Below are positions 37,121 through 48,580 of a DNA stretch of 48,947 bases, piece by piece; position 1 is the stretch's first letter, and each line of letters starts with the position of its first letter. A program made the translations under genes and the position numbers. The notes beneath the pieces were generated by a model. It did no database searches. It saw only the letters and a list, made by a program, of their open reading frames with translations, and had not been told where the DNA came from. Source of the DNA: Hysterium pulicare CBS 123377 (lineage: Eukaryota; Ascomycota; Dothideomycetes; Hysteriales; Hysteriaceae); NCBI GenBank assembly GCA_000467715.1, contig AJFK01000718.1:1-48947 (forward strand). Direction: 5' to 3'.

Positions 37121-37433
37121 TTAGGACAAAAAACATCACAAGTCTCGCTGGATCAATGCGCTTATACGCCGTCTCAGCTTCCGAAAAGTTCCTATATGCC
37201 ACTTATTGCGATTCGTACGGGTAGAAACCTTCATCACATCTGGATCCCGATCAGAACAGTGGCATCGTTTCAGAAGCTTCGTTTCACTGAGGATCAAACA
37301 CATGATTCTAAGGGAGCACTAATCTACACAATCCTCTCGGTTGGCTTTCCTCGAGTTCACCACTTCTCTCATTTCTACATCACTTCCCTCCAACCCCACG
37401 ACCACGACTCCATCCAGATCTTCTCGGCTCAAC
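37121..37433. other. Convergent intergenic region
   Basis: Between the frameshifted gene on + and the secreted-protein gene on -. No gene seen. Confidence 0.4.
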
Positions 37434-37849
37434 CTAGTTGGCAGCGGCATTGCATTGGGCTATGAAACAATTAGCGCATCTTCAACTGTATCCCGGCATT
37501 TCCAAAGACCCCAATATCCCCTCAAATTTCCTTCAAGAACCACAACACCAAAGAATAAAGATCACTCACTCTGCTGAGCCTGACAAGCGGCCGACGAAAT
37601 TCCCGCCGCTCCCGCATTCGCCTGGTTCGCACACGCATTGAACTGCTGATCGCAACTCCTCTGCAACGCAGCCGCGAGATTAACGAACGTATCGCCCTTA
37701 ACCTGGAAAGGACGATCTGCGTTTCCGGAGTCGACGACCGGGGTCGGCGCACCGCCGAGGTCGCCTGTGAAAGTTTGGAGATTCTGGGCGCGGGGGACGA
37801 GACGGGCGGAGGTCACAGCAGCAAGGAGAGCGATGATTGTGAACTTCAT
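37434..37849 (-). CDS. Small secreted four-cysteine protein
   Basis: Predicted extracellular protein of 101 residues from minus-strand exons 37849-37570 and 37459-37434. The signal peptide MKFTIIALLAAVTSA is followed by a probable processing region (RLVPR). The mature part has TFTGDLGGAP, FQVKGDTFVNLAAALQR, then four Cys: RSCDQQFNACANQ and, toward the end, AACQAQQTQCNAAAN. Without splicing the frame would stop at QQSE and lose the fourth Cys; the GTGAGT donor and TAG acceptor (110-nt intron) restore an ending that fits other fungal proteins with this AALQRSC...CANxAN...C pattern. The family is common in ascomycetes but its function is, as far as I know, not established. Confidence 0.8.
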
Positions 37850-38974
37850 GTTGTTGGCGGCGGATTTCGAAAGAAAGATAGTATGTATATTGAATTGAAA
37901 TGAAGCAAATGAAGCGTCTAGCGCGTGAAGAGAGTGAAGAAGTTGGATTGAAAAAAGAATGAATATAGTGAATACCAAAGCAAGAACCACCCAAAAAGCA
38001 GCTTCCTTGCGCATATATACCCAATCCAAATGTCTATTCAGAGATTCATATCTCAGTGGTCGTGATCATGCTTACCACTCTTATGCGCTTGCGCTGAAAC
38101 CGGTAGCGTCGCGTACGTCCAACGCACCGTGCATCGCGAGCTTTACCCGCACTCATGCATCGTCAACACTTGCCACTGTAGCGCTTCGAGCTGGTACTTT
38201 GTTTATCGATCGATTGGCTCGTGGAGAGTTGAGGGACGGACGTGATCGCTCCGCCTATTCATGTCATTTTGGAAGAAATGCGAACCAAGATTTTGGTCGA
38301 GCGATCGTCGTATCTGAAGATGCATTACTTGTATGGGCGCATGGACCTTTAGTTTAGTATTTGCTTCCTGAGATGAAAATGGGTTGTCGGGACTGTGTTT
38401 GGGTATGCGGTTGGGCTTGACGGATGATTTCTTCCTTTAGATATCGAAATGCCGTCATCCGTCTTTTAGGTTTTTTTTTTGGCTGTACTTCGGTGGTATG
38501 GTTAGAGATATCAAGGCAGACTCACAAGGAAATAGATATAAAATAATACGAATTTGCGATATTGCGTCATGCATATTACTGGAATCGCAGATATGGGCGG
38601 ATTCGTTCTCGCGTGCGGCCCCTGCCTTATTCTACCTACTCTTTTAAATCATGTGATGCTGATAAATGGAATACAACTTCAAGCGTCAGATCTTCGCAGG
38701 ATTCGCAAGCGTAGACTTATACAATCAGAGGCTATTTTCGAAAGCACTTGATGCCGTGGACTATGATCATGGCTCGATCGAATCGAACTGAGCCACCGGT
38801 CGCCAGATTTAATGCCTGATTTGCGGAGTGCGCTCGGTCTGAAATGGAGAAGGAAGCTGGAAGTTGAGGAGAGAAGGATGAAAAGAGCGCAAGGATTGCG
38901 GAGAAAATGCTTAGATTTTATGGTAAAGCGATCCAGCCACTAAGAATGATCGTGCAAAAGGCGGCCGATGTCCC
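37850..38974. other. Intergenic, no gene seen
   Basis: Promoter of the small secreted protein gene on the left and 3' flank of the phosphatase on the right. Open frames here are short and without motifs. Confidence 0.45.
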
Positions 38975-39943
38975 TCAAGGTAAGCACGAGAAGAGCCCTT
39001 TCAGCTTGTTGTACACAGCCGTCTGCTCAGCAACATGTGCATCCGTCTTATCTGATGCGTCTCCCACACTAACACTGACATAACATCCAGACGTCCCTAC
39101 TACACTGGATTCCGTTGGTGGCTTCGAATTACCACAGCTTTCAGGATACGTCTCGCTGGTTACAGAGAAAATTCTGCTATAAACAAACTTGAACTGATTG
39201 ACAGTGGTACAGCTGGCCGTACTAGGAAAGTTGACGTTGAGCCATGTGTTATTTGGTAAGTAGGGAGTTCCAGACGCCAGCACATGGTTCGTCAAGTTGG
39301 TAGCCAAATCAGCGTAGATCTGATCGTAGGGTGGACTGCCGGTGGACGCAGTATATGAAGTTTGCGACCCGGTGGAACCAGAGAATGCGATTCCGGGGAT
39401 GCCTCTTTGCGAGACGGCGAATACGGTAGCTCCAACGGTGCCAGAGATATCGACTGTCGAACCGAGATTGGATCCAACGTTGGGACCGGCAACAGCGATG
39501 TCAGGCTTCGTGGTGCCGAAGAATTGGGGTGCGAAAGTATCGATACCGTATTGCATCGAGGTCGCGGGATATGAATTGACGTAGTTCAGCCGTGAATTCG
39601 ACGCATTATGGCCAGTTGCTGGGCTTCCGGGCGGACAGCTGCTGAACTCACATCCGTTCGTCACAGTCGTTGGTGTCCCAGTACTTGAACCTGAGGGAAT
39701 CGTCAGCGTTGGGGGCACTCCGGAAATGTCATTTCTTCAGAGTCTTCCAGCTCATCGCGTATACGAACCCGTTCCCGATTTGTCCAAAGCGGGCGCTGAA
39801 AGAACCACATCATGTCCAGCACCAGTTAAAGATTTGTAGAACGTTCGAATATTGATCTCAGCCCAGCCATCGTCATTTGACTGCACGATTCTAGCAGCCT
39901 GGACGCTCAAAGGAAGTAAAGTGAAAAAAGCGTGGACGCGCAT
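38975..39943 (-). CDS. Secreted SurE-type acid phosphatase/nucleotidase
   Basis: SurE family; members remove phosphate from nucleoside monophosphates or act as acid phosphatases with a divalent metal. Minus-strand exons 39943-39769 and 39690-38975 give 296 residues. A signal peptide (MRVHAFFTLLPLSVQA) suggests secretion, as in other fungal members. The metal motif NDDGWAE follows directly, then VVLSAPALDKSGTGSS across the intron, GSPATGHNAS, RLNYVNSYPATSMQYGI, the family block PDIAVAGPNVGSNLG, GTVGATVFAVSQRGIPGIAFSG. It ends in FSCLP. Intron donor GTTCGT, branch GCTGAC. Confidence 0.92.
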
Positions 39944-40572
39944 TTTGATGATACAAAGAAGGTTTCAAGGCAGATGAAGGAAAGGATGCGCCAAGCAGCT
40001 CTGATCTTTATGCCTACTGATACCGACTAGAGGTATACAAGAGTGACCACGAGCAAGGCCGAGCTGGAGGGAAAGAAACATCATGAAGGGCAAACTGGTT
40101 TTATCACTTGAATGTTGCATGTGCGGTGCCCCTTCTTAGACATGGGGTGGCGATGTTGCAGGATTAGGAGAAACGTGTTTAGGGATATGCGATCTGATTG
40201 ATGAGAAATAGATTGAGACCAACTCGACTGGTAAAAGTGGCGGAGATTTGTCGCCAGGGTACCTAAATAGCGAAAAGGCTAAGCTGGATTGGGGAGGTGA
40301 CTCCATTGCCCTACACGTACATTTGGACCAGTTAGAAGCGACAACGATGACTGCGCAAAACAAAACACTGCGCAAAACAAAACAATTTCAGCTACGACAA
40401 GCAATGACGAGGATCTTGGGTTGGGGATGTGACCCTCTTACCTCAGAGCACTTTATGACTTTTTCTCCTCTTCCAACGTTGTTTGAGATCACTCGTTCGC
40501 GACGATTTGCTTTCCCTTGCCTTCGAACCTGTGCAGTCATGATCGTCGGGGATGTTCTCCATAACCAAAAGG
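39944..40572. other. Intergenic, no gene seen
   Basis: Promoter side of the SurE gene. Contains a 17-bp tandem duplication at 40351-40384. No gene. Confidence 0.4.
40351..40384 (+). repeat. 17-bp tandem duplication
   Basis: CTGCGCAAAACAAAACA occurs twice in direct succession without mismatch. Confidence 0.9.
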
Positions 40573-41100
40573 ATGACAGTGGATAGCCCCAGCAACTTGC
40601 CTAGCATAACCGAGATACCTGCGCCGAACGCAGTGCCAGATCCATTGACTAGTAAGCTGGTGAAACGATTCCAGGACGGCAACGAATCTTCATTTCATCC
40701 AGACTACATGCGTAGGTGTCCAATTCTGAGTATAAATACTAGCTCCTCGTTCACCACTTGCTTTCTATGACCCCATCGAGAAAGTTCAAGATATCGGACC
40801 ACTCGAGCATTTCGATCCCGGACACACAGTGGATTCGAAGTCTCCAAAGCTCGCAAATGTTCTCAAAGTGGCTAATCTATCATCACATGTGGGAACGGAG
40901 ATAGAAGGTATGCAATGTCTCAACTCTCCGAAGCCGGCTTAGATGAGCAGCCATAGCTAGCAGCTCCAAGCGGCACATTGGTTCTCCGCAGCCGGGCATT
41001 TCGAGACATTGACCTTGAAGTTCCATAGAAGACCGTGCGGCACTTTGATCTACTTCAAGTTCAAGGTTAGGCTCCGCACCTTGTCCCTGGGCCTGATGAA
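40573..41100 (+). pseudogene. Relic of a TauD/TfdA-type alpha-ketoglutarate dioxygenase
   Basis: N-terminal part only. MTVDSPSNLPS...TSKLVKRFQDGNESSFHPDYM leads to a GTAGGT donor; YDPIEKVQDIGPLEHFDPGH follows near 40768 and then VANLSSHVGTEIEGMQ near 40870. The family motif VxxLSPxxGTEIxGVQLSxL then breaks: the next part, MSQLSEAGLDEQP, APSGTLVLRSRAFRDIDLE and TVRHFDLLQVQG, is in another frame and holds stops at the positions of DELALxxAQRG and EKQL. No His-X-Asp metal site or C-terminal half can be found. In intact enzymes (yeast Jlp1 and relatives) these use sulfonates as sulfur source. A dead gene fragment with high confidence in the family. Confidence 0.72.
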
Positions 41101-42152
41101 CACATGATCAGTCGACTCCAAAAATGGTTGGAGAGCTTTTCCGCATTACACTATAACGACGATGATGTCAGCTAAGAGCTTAATAATGGCCATAAAGCTG
41201 TGATGAGGCGAGCACAAATAACACAGGGCCTATGTGGTTATCATTCGTTCAGTCACTAAAAGAAAGGTTCTGTAGGTCAATCCTCTGTATACTATGCGAA
41301 GGGTCCGGATCTTCAATGTAGTATAAGTTACGAGGCCGCGACAGTCCTCGTTTGGGACCAAAACATTACTTGCCATTCACAGGCTCTTAACTATCAAGCC
41401 AAAGAAAGGTGTCATCGATTCCGCTTCACCGCCGCGATGGCGATAAGCCAGTTCCGGCCGTGCTTGAAGAGGACGACGGAGAATGTGAGAAGTGTCTCGC
41501 AAGAATTTAATCTGGTCTCTGTTGAATGATGTATAAAACTGATAGCTTTAGCAACGTAGAGTGAATGATGTTTCATTACAGTTGATTGTCTGAAGTGCAT
41601 TTAAGCTCGAGGTCCTTGGCTCCCCAATCGGGTAGCCGCGTGGCTGACTCCGCCAAAAGCAAACCTTTCAAGAACTTATAGAATCCTGTTTCCTATCTCC
41701 ATCAAGCACATTCCTGCCACACTATCTTATGAGATCGCAAAAGCTCGGGCAGTTTTGCTTGGACTTGTTCGAGGAGACTAAACTACCTATGCGAAATGAC
41801 GTCAACGAAGTTCATAAGGTGGAACACACCTTGCAGAGTCATTTTTCTGCGAAATTTCAACCCGTATAGGATCTCTTTTAAACACTGATCTCCGGACTCT
41901 CACCTTCATCGCCAGTTCAACAGCTATCGAAAGCCGCAACTATTCTGAATTTAGTACGCCAGTAGGCCATTATGTATGGATGTGGCGTTGAGTATGATGA
42001 CTCCTAATCCAATAAGATCTGCTGATTTCTATTCAGCATGGTCGGCTTCGTACTATATTTGACTAAAAGGGTGATTCGACCCAAGGAAAAGGCGACACGG
42101 CCATCGTGTCTGGCCTAAAAGGACGATACTGGCAAGAATAAACATATACCCT
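41101..42152. other. Noncoding or decayed sequence
   Basis: Between two gene relics. No readable coding remains; a frame with HYLMRSQKLGQFCLDLFEE near 41715 is coherent for about 50 codons but I cannot assign it. Confidence 0.4.
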
Positions 42153-42900
42153 ATGAGATGTCACTTCCAACTTCTTCCACTGGACACTGATTCTCATATT
42201 AGAAATTTGGAGGATCGCGATGTGTTTCCCCTCCATCCTAGCGATTTCAACGGCTTGAACACTCAGTACGAAAACTTTGTCGTATTGATAGATCTTTGCA
42301 CTATTCTTCCTAGGGTATACAGGAAACCATTTGGGCGGCATTCGAACTTTGGGAGTCGCAGCGAAAGCCTTTTTTGCACAGCTAAGACCCTTAAAGAAGG
42401 TCTTTGCTGCTACCTCAAACATTTGCGCCCTCGACCTACCCTTACTCAAAACCTTTGGCCTACAAACCTGTACCTGATCTACATACTGCGCTTATGCGAC
42501 TTAACGAGCCGCGCCCACACTTCTCTGGAAACCCTTTACGTGCCAATTATGCTGGAAGCTGCAGCGCCACCGCCGGGGTTGTGCATCGTTGAGAGTATCT
42601 CCGAATGTCAGAGGCTTGGCTATTTAGGGGTATTTCCTGTCAGCGCACTGTCTGCTGCGATGATTCAATTGAGTGTAGAAGCGCTTCGTGGATCCCTTCC
42701 GGCAATCGCAGCAGTTCGCCAATAGGATTTCCCCTCTTAGTCCTTCAGGCAATTTAGTAGGGTGCTGGCCAACGGCAGATACATTCCTCCAACTTCTCGA
42801 GCTTTCAAAACGCCTCAATGACCTAGCATTGATCTCGCCTTATCATCACTATTCGTGGCGGCTAACGCGAGCAATGCAGAGGATGCATAAGCTCGTCTAA
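42153..42900 (+). pseudogene. Relic of a Zn2Cys6-type transcription factor (regulatory domain)
   Basis: The frame from 42153 carries remains of the fungal-specific transcription factor domain: RNLEDRDVFPLHPSDF resembles the IxDEDCDVPxLTxxDF block, YENFVVLIDLCTILPRVYR the following helix, and GLCIVESISECQRLGYLGVFPVSALSAAMIQLSVEALRG the later C..aa..i..il....l..fp....ta+faa motif. The frame stops at 42725, while the expected continuation (QQFANRISPLSPSGNLVGCWPTADTFLQLLEL to 42900) is in a second frame overlapping from 42688. No Cys6 cluster DNA-binding domain is visible upstream. Family assignment rests on pattern memory; the frameshift is seen directly. Confidence 0.55.
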
Positions 42901-44862
42901 GGGATCCTAGTATTGTCCTACTAAAGGGCTATCTCTGGATATTACTGAAGCAGTCGATGGTATTCAGGTCTGGAGACAGTTTTGCCCTGTTTTAAAAACC
43001 AATCGCGAGAGCACCGTGAACGGGACAGACGTCCTAAAAAGTCGGAAGCGGATGTATCAGCAGGGGCCGTATTCTACGGAGGAGACTCCCTTTCTAGGGC
43101 AGAGCTATCTTGAAGATAAGAAACACTTACAAGTTGCACGGCTATCCACAATCAGGAGTCGTAAGATGACTGCTGCTAGGGTCGTGTCAAGATAAGCAGA
43201 GCGATTCGAAGTTTGTCACAGAGTTCCAAATGATCCGTACGGAAAGGATGCTTATCTTCCTAGGCAAATATCTAGATCCTAAACATTGAAGATCAACTGA
43301 TTGCAGAGTTGGCTCTCTGCAGTGACACTTTCGGAAAAATCCTGCTCGGCAAAATCATTTGCTCGCGAACACGCAGTACAAAGGGATGTGCTTTCACCTT
43401 GTTGAAGATCAAACATGAAAACGCTAGCTTGACTTGGGGCAGTATTACCAGTCAATAATATGCAACAATAACCCGAGTCAGCTGATAAGATGATCGAACC
43501 ATTTATGCGGCAAAGACAATGCATGTTTGAGACATGAACCAACACTCGCGTCCCAGGAATTCTAACACTGTGAATGATGATACTTGTGGATCTACAAGGA
43601 CTTGCGCACTACTTTCTAAGAGACAATCACTTCGCTAACATGAAGCATAAGGTCAGAGAACGCCCCTCCGAACAATTGCAGCGGGGTGTGTCCTCGAGCG
43701 TAATCTCCTGGCGGACGACATACTCTTGGCAGGAAGCCGGTGCAGCCGATCCGAAGGATGCCTAATGTGACCATCGGTGCATACACTCGAGTCAGTGAGA
43801 AAGGGGAGATGTTCGACTTCCAGCTCAAGGTACATACTCCGCAGTACATTTCCGCCTGCATGGTTCCGACTTTGACGTTAAACGAAACGTGGTGAAGGGA
43901 TTTCCATGCAAGCGAAACCTGGGGGAAACGAAAAAGCAATGCCACTGACATGGATGGGTCATGACAGTTGAAAACTGTAAATACACGACTTATATCATTT
44001 ACCAATAAGTGGTGAGCATGCTAGCTCTGTGGGAGAGTCGAGACATGCAAATGCAGGCATGGCAGAGCAGAATGCTCCGTCCGCGAGTCGTGTACCCTAT
44101 GCAAATTGTCAACTCCACTTGCCAAGCTTCTGGCGACCCTTGCGCAAGTGCCGATCCACGCTGATGATCGCTAATCTAGATTCGGCTGTCATGCACGTTT
44201 TCGGAGAAAGCGTTTCGAACGTGTGGAGACATCTAGGGTCGACTTTAGCCAAACTTTTGAATTGGCCTACCAGCTTCTCACTGACTCAGATACCATTCGT
44301 CCCGCGGGTATACCCTCAGAGCTTCCAAATAACCTCAACCAACGTTCGGAATAACGCTCACGAAATGTCAATCGCGACCCACAGAAACTGCATTATCACA
44401 AACTTTAAAAGTCATTGACGTACATCTTCAAAAGCGCAACAGACCATAATTGTGACAACATGCTCTATACCACTAAATTTATTATCGTTCAATTTTCGAA
44501 ACCGATGATTTGGAAGGCTGAAACAGGTCAACGATTGACCACGATCACCGCATGTTCCTCGTGCTCGTGCTCGAGCCTTGCAGGATTCTCAGGGGTACAA
44601 ATGTCTCTTATTATCGATTCCTCTAGCCTTATGCCACTATTACCACCCAGACCGAATGTCATACTGTGCCATACCATGTTTGGCTCCCGACCAGAAAATG
44701 CGGGGATTGTCGTCTACTTTCCAGCAATATCCCTGCCGACTAGTCTATTGTCACCAGGTCAAATCTCCCCGATGTCAGCAGCTAGAGAAGTAAGAACTTA
44801 TACTCCTTTGCACCGAGCTTTGAAGCTCTTGTCTTCTACACACAACAGAAAGGCACATCAGG
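42901..44862. other. About 2 kb without a supported gene
   Basis: Frames on both strands reach 88-189 codons but none shows a family motif. The minus-strand frame 44005-43616 includes RGHTPLQLFGGA, faintly like an ankyrin repeat, too weak to call. Confidence 0.4.
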
Positions 44863-46529
44863 ATGAAAAACAAACGCGGAGAACAGTCCGTGACGATATC
44901 AGCATGCTTCGTAGCCATTGCAAGCATTACTGTTTTACTTCGCCTCTGGACACGCCTTGCCATTGTCAACAATGCTGGTCTTGAAGATGGTTTAATCACA
45001 GTTGCGATGGTATAATCTCTTTCTCCATCCCTCAGGCAAGGAAAATGTACTAACATGCTCTTCAGATGTGCTCAATTGGCTTGACCATCACCATTGCTAT
45101 GCGTATGATACCTTGAACCAAATCATATCCTCGCCATATCAGCTAATTCAAAGTCTCTAGAGGCGCATTTCGGAATGGGTCAACACGTTTGGACTCTCAC
45201 AGAAGACGAAATGCAAAGTTCTCTACAAGTAAGCTTCTATAGCCCGATGGGTCTACCTTAGCAATCGCTAATTGACCATTCTACTAGGCGTTTTGGGCTA
45301 GCTTGATAGTCTACTATCTCTCACTCGCCTTCACGAAAAGTTCTATACTCCTGCAGTACCTCCGGGTATTTCCAACCAAGCAGTTCCGGATAGCATGCTA
45401 CTCTGTACTGGCAGCAGTAGTTTGCTATGGCATCTGGACGATATTTGGAAGCATATTCGCATGCGTGCCCGTACGAGCATTTTGGACGAAGGAACCGGCC
45501 CGATGCATTGACCAATTCGGCATGTGGTTTACGAACGCAGGGATCAACATCTTGACTGACTTCGCTGTTATCATCTTGCCGATGCCCGTGGTCAAGAGTC
45601 TTAACCTCGCAAAGAGACAGAAGATTGCTCTTATGGGTGTTTTCGCTATTGGTGGAGTGTAAGTGCTCATTTCCAATAATATCGATTTTCGTTTTCCTGG
45701 AGGATCCTTGAACCCCAAGCTTCATATTACCCGCACATTTCCACTTTTAAATTCTCTTTCAATAATTTTCCAGATGATTTCGTCCCTCAAAGTATTATTT
45801 CCCGGTATTTGGTCGGCGGTAGGAACTATGCTTGAAAACGGACCGAATTGCTTCGGCCCGCCGCACAAACATTATCCACATTTCCTTACTAGAGCTTTCA
45901 ATGTCCTATTCCCCTCTACACAATCAACTATATCCGTAATCCGTCTTAGATCTACACTACCTCCTTCTCCTGCGTTCCAATAACATTTCACTCCCATCGA
46001 AACCTTTCCAAGTTAACCATTATTTCCCCATAGCGTGTGCATCGTCTCAATCCTCCGTCTCCACTCCCTGGTAGCCATATCCAATTCCAGCGACCCAACC
46101 TACGACAACCCGCCCGCGGCAACCTGGTCTTCAGTCGAATCCAGCATCGGAATAATCTGCTCCTGTCTCCCAACGCTCCGTCCTCTTATCTCGCGCTGCT
46201 TCCCCGGCTTCTTCCCTTCCTACCGACGAGGCTACGGTCGCAATAGTACCGGAGGTCTGTACGGTCGAAACGCATACGGTCGCGATACGCATGGGACGGC
46301 GGGCACACCTTTGGCGGAGGTGTTTCCGATGGGTGCGGGGGTGGTGGGGGGAGCTAAGGGAGAGAGAAGTGGTGGGGACTCTGATGATCATATCAAGGTT
46401 GATACGGTTATTGATGTGAGGGTTGAGAAGTTTGGACATGTGAAGGGGAGGAAAGATTCTGGATTGGTGGAGAGGGAGAGGCAGGAAAGTACAGAGAGTT
46501 TGGTTAAGGATGTCGGGAGGGCTGTTTGA
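44863..46529 (+). CDS. Fungal rhodopsin-fold seven-helix membrane protein (Pth11-related)
   Basis: Integral membrane protein of the large fungal rhodopsin-domain family. Members are often called Pth11-like; most have no known ligand. Exons 44863-45009, 45066-45102, 45161-45228, 45288-45658 and 46034-46529 join in frame to 372 residues. Family landmarks: RLWTRLAIVNNAGLEDGLITVAM, GMGQHVWTLT, FWASLIVYYLSLAFTKSSIL, LQYLRVFPTKQFR, ARCIDQ, NILTDFAVIILPMPVV, LAKRQKIALMGVFAIGG-VVCIVSILRL, TWSSVESSIGIICSCLPTLRPL. About seven hydrophobic helices end near residue 260; then a cytosolic tail rich in Gly/Arg/Tyr (YGRNSTGGLYGRNAYGRD) and in charges. There is no CFEM domain. The last intron (375 nt) is six times the others (56-59 nt). 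The first exon may miss a few upstream residues. Confidence 0.88.
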
Positions 46530-47549
46530 ATTTGCTTTGTGATACCATATACTAATGATAAGAACTTGCTTTTATAGAGATAATGCAAAGATAGAAGTAT
46601 TGCCTGACGCGCTTTCATTGTTGCTTGGACGGGCCTTAATACGAAGCGGTCTGCCGTATCTTCCCATTCAAGCCTTTCGCACGATCGCGTGCCAAAGTCA
46701 AGCTCGATACATTCGTCAACATTCTTAAGAGCTTGTTCATTAGCTCAGGTTAGAGTGACGTTGGTGAAATTGGGGTGCCAGACATGCTAAGGGTTGTGCC
46801 AAAGTCTGAAGCTGAGGGTATACTCGCTTGACTTTATATGGCCTAGCCCCAAGGACGGCTGGGGCTTTTCCGATGTGCAGCTACCCCTCAACACCAGGAC
46901 TCAGCCATCATCAAACTCGTTATAACTGGTCGAACCAACAATCTCTTGCGTAACACTGCTTGATAGTTTGTATGGATCATGAGTGTCTTCTATCATACCT
47001 TGGCAGACCTTCAAACCGGCCCGTAAAGGAATCTCGAACCTAACGGGCATAATATATATAGAGCGAATGATATCTGGAAGCCTATAGAGTGGCGCAACAA
47101 CAATCAAGATGGGCGAGTTTTTTACCCCAGTCGCCTTGCAAAGAGCTCACTATTGATGTATTGGTGGCATACTGTGAAGTACTAACCATGCTGATCGCAA
47201 TTCCTAGCAGGACTACGCTCTCGCGGCCTTGCAGAATGTTAGCAAAGAGACGCGGGACGCGCACGACGAGTTGGATTCATTAACCAATGGCTATTCATAA
47301 GTTCATAACATATTGACTGGATGAGATTTGGTGAAATCTGTACTCTTCAGCCTCAATATTCGATCCATTTGACACAGGTGACCTCTACCCGTTCAAAGAC
47401 AAGTCCTGTTTCTCTACTAACTCCATAGCGAAGTACTGTGAATATCAGACCTATCAGGCAAACTCTCTCAGATGACACATAACTGTGGATTATTGTTTAG
47501 ACTGAAAACTCACCAGTACCTATCATATCAAGGACACAAGAATGCTCTC
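46530..47549. other. Intergenic, no gene seen
   Basis: 3' flank of the membrane protein gene and of the convergent broken oxidoreductase. A short + frame near 47208-47280 (DYALAALQNVSKETRDAHDE) is coherent but too short and isolated to call. Confidence 0.4.
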
Positions 47550-48580
47550 TTATTTAGCCTTGATAACAATCTTCTTCGCCGAAACGCCTTTCTTGATAAT
47601 ATCCAAAGCTTCCTGAATACCCTCGAGATCCTTGGTCGGCACAACCTCTGGTACTGGCGCGACTTCTACAGACCCTCAGCTAGCGCCTCTGGTAGGAATC
47701 CTCCAAAGGTAGCAGGGCTGACCTCTTGAAAGGCCTTCGTAGCGGCGTCTCCACTAGCAAAGATCATCTTAGCCTCGACACCCTTTGGAGCAACCCCTTC
47801 TGGAACCGGATTGGTAGATGCAATGAACAGCTTTTGCTTGGACCTGTGAGCAACCTGGCAAGATGGGGCCACTTGCCCGACAGCATGGAAAATGCCAAAG
47901 CAAACACCCTTTTCAAGCTCAGCGGCGATATCGTCGATGGTGGAAGGACTGTTGTAGTCGAAGACTTTGTCGGCGCCGAGGCTCTTAACGTAATCGAAGT
48001 TATGAGCGGAGCAAGTGGTGACGACTTCAAAACCGGCGGCCTTGGACAGTTGCATGGCGTTGCTGCCAACACCTGAGCTGCCTCCCCAAATCAAGATAGA
48101 CTTGCCAGTGCTGGTGGAGTTGACTGTTGGGAACGGCATGCCGAGGTACTCCTTTAAGAAACGTCCACAAGCAGCGTTAGTAATGCAGAGAGGAAAGACT
48201 GAAGCGTCGGTAAAGGACAACAAGTCCGGGATCTTGCAAGCTATGAAATGGTCAAAGAGAACGTAGTCCTGAAAGCCGCCCCGCCCAGGCTTACTACCGG
48301 CGCCAAGGGCCAAGGCGAGAATGCTATCTCCTACTTTGAACTTGGAGGCGGCAGCAGATCCAACGATCTCGACGGTGCCGGCAATCTCCTCGCCTAAAAT
48401 CAAGGGTATGTGATGAAAGGAAGAGGTGTGTCCTGAACCATACCGTCGGCTGGATTCACAGCCCAAGCGTGAAACCTTCACTAGAAGCTCACCATCTGCA
48501 ACCTGGGAGGGTATTGGACTCTCGCGTATGGCGCTTGGAATGCCGGCTTTGTTCTACCAAACAGAGCGGTTGGTAGATAT
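47550..48580 (-). pseudogene. Zinc-type alcohol dehydrogenase/quinone oxidoreductase-like gene, broken
   Basis: Medium-chain dehydrogenase/reductase relic, probably once NADP-dependent. The central frame is intact: PSQVADGELLVKVSRLG, LILGEEIAGTVEIVGS, KFKVGDSILAL, the Rossmann motif ILIWGGSSGVGSNAMQLSKAAGFEVVTTCS, YVKSLGADKVFDYNS. Three lesions are seen. First, the position expected to hold the start before STNRSVW reads ATA (48580-48578). Second, TAG at 48556-48554 follows VW. Third, the frame ends at TAG 47668-47666 just after EALAEG, whereas the proper C-terminus (VEVAPVPEVVP, KDLEGIQEALDIIKKGVSA, KKIVIKAK, stop 47552-47550) continues in another frame; one base missing in the G run at 47675-47673 explains it. 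Alternative: an undetected upstream exon supplies the start. Confidence 0.75.

Noticed and set aside
43616-44005. Possible ankyrin repeat on the minus strand (RGHTPLQLFGGA)
   Set aside because: A single weak match without the rest of the repeat or neighbouring repeats.
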